Part shown: positions 59,921 through 64,000 of the stretch, piece by piece | Position numbering within the stretch: the stretch's first letter is position 1 | Layout: every line of letters begins with the position of its first letter | Assembly: GCF_024172165.1 (NCBI RefSeq) | Contig: NZ_JAMZEB010000002.1 | Span: forward strand, 12,297,501 to 12,361,500 | From: Nonomuraea thailandensis | Lineage (GTDB): Bacteria; Actinomycetota; Actinomycetes; Streptosporangiales; Streptosporangiaceae | Reading direction: 5' to 3' | DNA: 64,000 nucleotides | Program-made: the position numbers and the translations under genes | The notes under the pieces: model-generated | The model's input: only the letters and a program-made list of their open reading frames with translations | Told to the model about the DNA's origin: nothing | Databases searched by the model: none

Positions 59921-59950
59921 CGGTTCTGCTCTGCGCGAAGCGGGCAGAAC
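59921..59950. promoter_or_regulatory. Inverted repeat in the popR-like promoter
   Basis: GTTCTGC (59921-59927) and GCAGAAC (59944-59950) form a perfect 7-bp inverted repeat with a 16-base spacer, 29 bp before the start codon. The half-site TCTGC/GCAGA resembles the PopR box found upstream of clpP, so autoregulation is possible. Confidence 0.5.
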
Positions 59951-59979
59951 TCGAACGCGCCATCGACCTATGGTGAGGT

Positions 59980-60333
59980 ATGGCCTCATCCCTGCCGTCG
60001 CGTCCAGTGATCAATCGGACCGCCCCCGAGCCGTCTCCGGCTCGCGAGCCGCTGTGGCGGCAGGTGCTCGGTGAGCGCTTGAGAGGGCTTCGCCATGAGC
60101 GGGGCGAGAAGTTGAGCGAGACGGCAAGCCGCGCCGGAGTCTCGCCGCAATATCTCTCCGAGATCGAACGAGGCGTCAAGGAGCCGTCGAGCGAAATGAT
60201 CGCCGCGGTCGCCGGGGCGCTGGATGTGACCCTGGTCGATCTGACCCTTGCCGTTGCCGAGAGCTTGCGGCCTGCTCAGCAGGGCGCGTCGAGAGGTGCC
60301 ACCTGCTCGGCAGCGTATGCTCTGGCCGCGTAG
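59980..60333 (+). CDS. popR: XRE-family regulator, PopR-like activator of the adjacent clpP operon
   Basis: A 117-residue protein with a helix-turn-helix of the ClgR/PopR type: LRHERGEKLSETASRAGVSP, then QYLSEIERGVKEPSSEMIAA. The C-terminus is CSAAYALAA. As I recall, in Streptomyces lividans PopR activates clpP3-clpP4 through a TCTGCC-N3-GGCAGA box and is destroyed by ClpP1P2 via its two terminal alanines. Both features are here: the Ala-Ala end, and the exact box upstream of the convergent clpP genes. ATG 59980 is close behind GAGG. The gene converges on clpP with a 27-bp gap. Confidence 0.72.
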   Translation: MASSLPSRPVINRTAPEPSPAREPLWRQVLGERLRGLRHERGEKLSETASRAGVSPQYLSEIERGVKEPSSEMIAAVAGALDVTLVDLTLAVAESLRPAQQGASRGATCSAAYALAA

Positions 60334-60360
60334 CGCGGCTTGCCGGGATTGTCCACGGGC

Positions 60361-60951
60361 CTATGAACGCTCCTCGATGATCTGATCGAGGAGCCCGTAC
60401 TCCAAGGCCGCGGTAGCGGTGAACACGCGATCGTGATCGGTGTCGGCGCGCAGGGTCTCGACCGTCTGGCCGGTGTGCCGTGAAAGTATGCGCTCGATGT
60501 CCGCCCGGACCCGTACGACCTCGTCGGCCTGCAAGATGAGATCGGGGATCGCTCCGCGCCCCTGGGCCGCCGGCTGGTGCAGGATGATCCGTGCGTGTGG
60601 GAGAGCGGCACGTTTGCCTTCGGCGCCCGCGGCGAGAAGCACGGCACCCACCGCGACGGCCTGTCCTACACAGGTCGTCGAGACCCGCGGGCGGATGTGG
60701 CGCATGGTGTCGTAGATCGCGAGCATCGCGCTCGGGTCTCCGCCTTCGCAGTTGATATAGAACTGGATCTCCGCCTCGGGGTTGTCTGATTCCAGAAAAA
60801 TCAGCTGCGCGATGAGAGCATTCGCGACGCCCGCGTCGATTGCGGTGCCCAGGTAGACGATCCGCTCGGTGAGCAGGTGCGAGTAGACATCCATGATCCG
60901 CTCGCCACGAGGGTTCGAGGCGATGACGTTCGGGATCGTATATGTGGTCAC
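60361..60951 (-). CDS. ClpP-like subunit lacking the catalytic serine (ClpP4-like)
   Basis: A 196-residue Clp peptidase homologue. The active-site block that normally reads GQAASMGA is GQAVAVGA, placing Ala at residue 100 where the catalytic Ser belongs. The His region is kept (RIILHQPAAQ), and an Asp is present in DHDRVFTATAALEYGL. It should therefore be a structural partner, like ClpR subunits of plastids and cyanobacteria, that assembles with the intact ClpP encoded upstream. GTG 60951 overlaps that gene's stop (GTGA). A perfect 10-bp hairpin (GCTCCTCGAT, ATCGAGGAGC at 60369-60394) lies in its last codons and may help end transcription. Confidence 0.85.
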   Translation of the reverse strand: MTTYTIPNVIASNPRGERIMDVYSHLLTERIVYLGTAIDAGVANALIAQLIFLESDNPEAEIQFYINCEGGDPSAMLAIYDTMRHIRPRVSTTCVGQAVAVGAVLLAAGAEGKRAALPHARIILHQPAAQGRGAIPDLILQADEVVRVRADIERILSRHTGQTVETLRADTDHDRVFTATAALEYGLLDQIIEERS

Positions 60952-61574
60952 TGGCCGACTCCTTGGGTGACGCCGAATCCGAGCCGTGGGCGGTTTTGCG
61001 GCGCGATCTCGTCGAAGTTCTGCACGATGGCGTCGATGAAGCCGTAGTCCAGGGCTTCCTGTGCCGTGTACCAGCGATCGTGCAGAGAATCCTCGAATAT
61101 GCGCTCGACAGGCTGACCTGTGTCCTCGGCAATCAGACCGAGCACCGTGTCGCGCGTATGCCGAAGGTCGCCGGCCTGCAGTTCGATGTCGACCGCGGTG
61201 CCACCGATTCCCGCCGAGCCTTGGTGCATCAGGACTCGTGAGTGCGGTAGAGCGCGGCGCTTCCCACGGGCCCCCGACGACAGCAAGAACTGCCCGGCAC
61301 TGTAAGCGATGCCCAGGACGAGGGTCGATACGTCACAGGGAATGAGGCGCATGATGTCGCGGATCGCCAGCATCGACGGGACCGAGCCACCTGGGGAATG
61401 AATCCACAAGGCGATGTCGGACGACGCGTCCTGCGTGGCGAGTGCCATCAGCTGGGTGGCCAGCAGTGTCCCGTTGTCGTCGTCGAGAGGGCCGTCGAGA
61501 ACGAGAACCCGCTGCTCATAGAGCTCGCGTCTCATTCGTGGGTTGAACAGCGGAAGGTTCGATTCTTCGCTCAT
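60948..61574 (-). CDS. clpP: ATP-dependent Clp protease proteolytic subunit (ClpP3-like)
   Basis: A 208-residue serine peptidase of the ClpP family. The triad is complete: Ser92 in GIAYSAG, His117 in LMHQGSAG and Asp166 in LHDRWYTAQEALDYG; the oxyanion region IHSPGGSV is present. It forms the barrel that degrades proteins fed by Clp ATPases. ATG 61574 begins MSEESNLPLFN; the frame is open far upstream by chance only. It is the first gene of a two-gene operon with the serine-less ClpP, and a TCTGCC-N3-GGCAGA box lies 42 bp upstream. That context marks it as the PopR-controlled second ClpP pair, not the housekeeping one. Confidence 0.88.
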   Translation of the reverse strand: MSEESNLPLFNPRMRRELYEQRVLVLDGPLDDDNGTLLATQLMALATQDASSDIALWIHSPGGSVPSMLAIRDIMRLIPCDVSTLVLGIAYSAGQFLLSSGARGKRRALPHSRVLMHQGSAGIGGTAVDIELQAGDLRHTRDTVLGLIAEDTGQPVERIFEDSLHDRWYTAQEALDYGFIDAIVQNFDEIAPQNRPRLGFGVTQGVGQ

Positions 61575-61615
61575 GCGTCCATCTTGTGAGGCGATCCGGA
61601 CCGGCGTCGACACGA

Positions 61616-61630
61616 TCTGCCTGGGGCAGA
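61616..61630. promoter_or_regulatory. PopR-type box upstream of clpP
   Basis: TCTGCC (61616-61621), TGG, GGCAGA (61625-61630) is a perfect palindromic match to the PopR/ClgR-type box I remember for clpP3-clpP4. It lies in the promoter region of the clpP operon. Confidence 0.7.
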
Positions 61631-61779
61631 TCTGCTCTGAGCAGCGAGAGCTCCTGAGCAGGGACAGCGGGATTACCGGCCGGTTCGGGGAGCGCGGTCC
61701 GGCTGCCGGGCCGGGTTCGAGATTCGTATGGGTGTGCATGGCCAGGACGGGTGCCTCAGCTGAGCATTCGACATCGTTG

Positions 61780-62270
61780 TTGGCCACGCCCCGACGGTAT
61801 TGGTACGTCCGAGCGCGACTCCGAGCCTGCCTGGGGCTGACCACCGAGCGCCGATCGATCTCGCCGCTCACCTTGGCCTTGCGGAACTTGACCTTGTGCA
61901 GCGGATTCGCCGAAGGCTCTTCCGGCTCCACGGCGTACTCAAGCGCGTGATGGAAGACGGCCCGCTTGCGCCGGTACGTCGAGGTCGCCGCAGGCTTGCC
62001 GTCCAGGCACAGCGCCAGGGATTCCAACGCCGCCCGGGCGTGCTTGGTCTCCTCCAGGGCACTCAGCGGGAGCGAAGCGCCCTCCAGCCAGCGGACAGCG
62101 CGGGCGATCTCCGGTGCCGGCTCCCGCCTGCGGTCCTCGGCAGGAAGGAGTACTCGCGTAGTGCCCGCCGGATGATCTTGTCGGACGGACGTCCGGGCAG
62201 GTTCGCCGACCAGGACGCGGGTGGCGGTGGCGAGGGTGTCGGTCATGCCCTCACGGGACTTCGCCGTCGC
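61780..62270 (-). pseudogene. Tyrosine recombinase/integrase, core-binding-domain remnant
   Basis: Minus strand reads RAVRWLEGASLPLSALEETK, HARAALESLALCLDGKPAAT, STYRRKRAVFHHALEYAVEP and NPLHKVKFRKAKVSGEIDRR. This is the N-terminal SAM-like (core-binding) domain of a family of actinomycete integrases. A frame change near 62170-62200 separates the upstream blocks GRPSDK-like and RRALREYSFLP. The catalytic domain is missing altogether. It is relic DNA upstream of clpP and could predate or have brought in part of this neighbourhood. Confidence 0.6.
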
Positions 62271-63057
62271 AGGTCGGAAAGGAAGCTCTCGGCCAGCTCC
62301 GGTGCCGAGCGGTGGGTGCGCGCTGCAGGACGCCGCCTGGTGCTGGCCTCGTGGACGTGGCATCGCGGTGAGTGGGACTCCTGGGAGAGTCACGGGCTGC
62401 TGATCTGCGACAAGGAGGGGTGGCAGCCCGCCACGGGACGGCCGAGCGGACCAGTCGATCCGGGCCGTGGGCCGAGGTGCATCAAGTGCCTCGCCTGGCC
62501 TCCAGCGGCGGGGACGTGGTCGCCGAAGCCCGATGCCAGACGCGAGCACCGGCGAACAGCGACCACCCGGAGCTCGCTGTTCGCCGCGCAGTCGACTCCG
62601 CAGCCGTTCGACCGTGAGCCCCCGGTCCGCCGCCGCCCGAACGTCGACGGGATCGTTCTCGCGCTGAAGGATGGTGCCGATCCCGGCCAGCAGGGGGAGC
62701 CGGCGGATCTGGTCACGGGCGAGGACCGGCCGGTGGCGGAGAACACCTCGGCATGGACGTCACCATCATCGTCCCTCGCCCAGCGTCTCCTCACGCGCCG
62801 CCAGGCGTCGGCCGCCTCCTGAGGCATGAAGCGGTGGCCTCTGGCCTCGCATCCGGGACGGCGCTGCTGCCCGGCGGGCCCGGAGGAACGCCGCGGCACC
62901 CTTGCCGCGGGTCCGGGCGGGGGCGAGTGACGCAGCGCGGGCCGGCGCCGGCTCGCCGGAGACCGGAGAGCCGACGGCGGAACTCCAGCCTCTCCTGATC
63001 ACGTCCACGGCCGGAGTCAGGAAGAGACCGCCGGTGCCGGACGCGGAGCCGGCGGCC
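62271..63057. other. Intergenic, no gene recognised
   Basis: About 790 bp without a supported gene. Several overlapping frames are open because of high GC, but none has a recognisable motif or a ribosome binding site. Confidence 0.45.
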
Positions 63058-63948
63058 TCACATGTGGGTACGGGCGGACCAGAGCTCGGGAAAGACCGTT
63101 CGGGTCATGCTGCGTTCGAGCCAGGCCAGCCCGTTGGACCCGCCGCTGCCCGGCTTCGCGCCCATCGACCTGCGCACCGCCGCCACATGCGCGTAGCGCC
63201 ACTCCGCGAAGCGTTCGGAGACCTCGGTCAGCGCGTCCCCGAGCTCCCGGAGGCGGGCGCGCTCCGGGTCGCCCGCTTCGGCGTCGTCGCGGTAGACCCG
63301 CACCCAGGCCTGCTCGACCGCCTCGCTGGGCTCGTACTCGGAGCCGTGGTCCCGGTCGAGTACGGCGGCCGGGAGGGCGTAACCGTGCCTGGCGAGCAGT
63401 GCGGTGGCGGCGTCCCAGACGCTCGGCTCGTCGAACGCGCGGCGCAGGCTGTCACTCACCGCCGCGCCCCTGAACGGCCGCAGCAGCGCCTCGTTCTTGA
63501 GCCCCAGCCGGAACTCCACCAGCCGGTACATGCCCGACTGCAGCCCCGACGCCTCCCCGAGCAGGTCGCGGAACCTGTTGAAGTCCGCGGGCGTCATCCA
63601 GCGCAGGCCGTTCCAGCTCGCGTTCAGAGCCTGCAGGTGCAGGGCCGTGCGGCGCAGCGCGCCGAGAGCGGCGGGCACCCGGTCGGCCCGCAGCGCCTCC
63701 CGGACGGAGAGCAGCTCGTACGCGATGAGCTTGAAGTACAGCTCCATCACCTGGGTGATCACCAGGAACGACATCTCGCCCGGCGCGTCGCTCAACGGGC
63801 GCTGCAGGTCGTGCAGGATGTCGGTGCGGACGTAGGCGTCGTAGGGAAGCTCCCGCTCGAAATCGAGGGTCGGCAGGCCGCCGCCGGCCTGCGCCCGCTC
63901 GGCCCGTTCTCCGGCGGAGGTCGGGCGCACCCGTGCTGTCGTTTCCAT
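63058..63948 (-). CDS. Tryptophan 2,3-dioxygenase family protein
   Basis: A 296-residue heme dioxygenase of the TDO family, which opens the indole ring to N-formylkynurenine. Conserved pieces are YDAYVRTDILHDLQRPLSD, SGLQSGMYRLVEFRLG (Arg for the substrate carboxylate), FAEWRYAHVAAVRRSMG (His heme ligand) and GSGGSNGLAWLE. The helix that normally carries the distal histidine (IIQHQxxELWLK in bacterial TDO) reads LVITQVMELYFK, so that position is Thr. This may alter the substrate; TDO-like proteins also serve in specialised metabolism. ATG 63948 with GAAAGGAG upstream. No kynurenine-pathway partner is visible before the window ends. Confidence 0.8.
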   Translation of the reverse strand: METTARVRPTSAGERAERAQAGGGLPTLDFERELPYDAYVRTDILHDLQRPLSDAPGEMSFLVITQVMELYFKLIAYELLSVREALRADRVPAALGALRRTALHLQALNASWNGLRWMTPADFNRFRDLLGEASGLQSGMYRLVEFRLGLKNEALLRPFRGAAVSDSLRRAFDEPSVWDAATALLARHGYALPAAVLDRDHGSEYEPSEAVEQAWVRVYRDDAEAGDPERARLRELGDALTEVSERFAEWRYAHVAAVRRSMGAKPGSGGSNGLAWLERSMTRTVFPELWSARTHM

Positions 63949-64000
63949 GTGCCGCGCTCCTTTCGTTCAGCGGCACCTCATGATGGTGCGGTGAGGGCGG

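Larger units (their letters stand above)
59393..59979. other. Intergenic with IS-end remnant
   Basis: No gene is supported. The middle contains a copy of an insertion-sequence end (59585-59672). The right end carries the promoter of the popR-like gene with an inverted repeat at 59921-59950. Confidence 0.45.

Noticed and set aside
60948..62549. A single 533-residue protein ending in ClpP
   Set aside because: The ClpP part has its own ATG at 61574 and a promoter box upstream. The front is intergenic DNA and an integrase relic that happen to share the frame.
1..64000. CRISPR array or rRNA operon
   Set aside because: I saw no regularly spaced direct repeats of 25-40 bp and no rRNA-like sequence.

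Overview
The window is high-GC DNA with GTG/TTG starts and many stop-start overlaps. It carries a clpP3-clpP4/popR-type locus, a DUF574-type methyltransferase, WXG-like small proteins and an ATP-grasp-type RiPP precursor. Together these point to a filamentous actinomycete; Streptosporangiales is plausible, but I cannot fix the genus by eye. It reads as a chromosomal accessory region: one very large defence-like array followed by gene islands separated by transposon, integrase and pseudogene debris.

Region by region. About 500-24717: a same-strand array of ten genes: Ser/Thr kinase (membrane), Ser/Thr kinase (soluble), SNF2 helicase, large Eco57I/DrmMI-like adenine methylase, AlbA_2-HATPase protein, ParA-like ATPase, about 2100-aa DEAD/DEAH helicase with a DUF1998-like end (DruE/DrmA-B-like), ParE/RelE-UvrD helicase fusion, third kinase, and an M-S-like N6 methylase whose catalytic NPPF motif reads APPF. 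Six of the nine junctions are ATGA, GTGA or TGATG overlaps. I regard this as the candidate undescribed system: it shares the SNF2-methylase pair with class 1 DISARM and the giant helicase with Druantia, but adds three kinases, ParA, AlbA_2 and a pseudo-methylase and lacks drmC. An ISL3 transposase remnant follows, then (25295-27427) a second candidate defence gene that fuses an alkyltransferase-like DNA-lesion reader to a HEPN RNase.

27.5-37 kb: a decayed PfkB kinase, a secretion-associated trio (large helical protein, lipoprotein, WXG-like protein), a GNAT and an XRE regulator (frameshifted), a DUF574-type methyltransferase with a coupled small gene, and an intact IS481-type element with defined TGTGAGG ends. 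37.3-42 kb: two RiPP-like loci. One is an ATP-grasp-type precursor whose maturase was cut after 13 codons by an IS. The other is complete-looking and divergent: a 31-aa peptide ending in GGG, an attenuator hairpin, an E1-like ThiF enzyme with an N-terminal RRE-like domain, and an M50-type membrane metalloprotease, behind SARP-like direct repeats.

42-50 kb: RHS debris, a secreted protein, a SAF protein, a tRNA 3' end beside an integrase remnant (old att site), two short-chain dehydrogenases with a divergent TetR, a tautomerase, a chimeric SDR pseudogene with a second TetR, and several truncated genes. 50-59.4 kb: a LacI-controlled saccharide operon (pyruvyltransferase-like protein, two LplB/LplC-type permeases, solute-binding lipoprotein, heparinase-like lyase) with a clear operator pair. 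59.9-61.7 kb: a PopR-like regulator convergent with a two-gene clpP operon that carries a PopR-type box; the second ClpP lacks its catalytic serine. 63-64 kb: a tryptophan 2,3-dioxygenase family protein.

All calls are from reading sequence and motifs by eye; no database search, profile search or folding was run.
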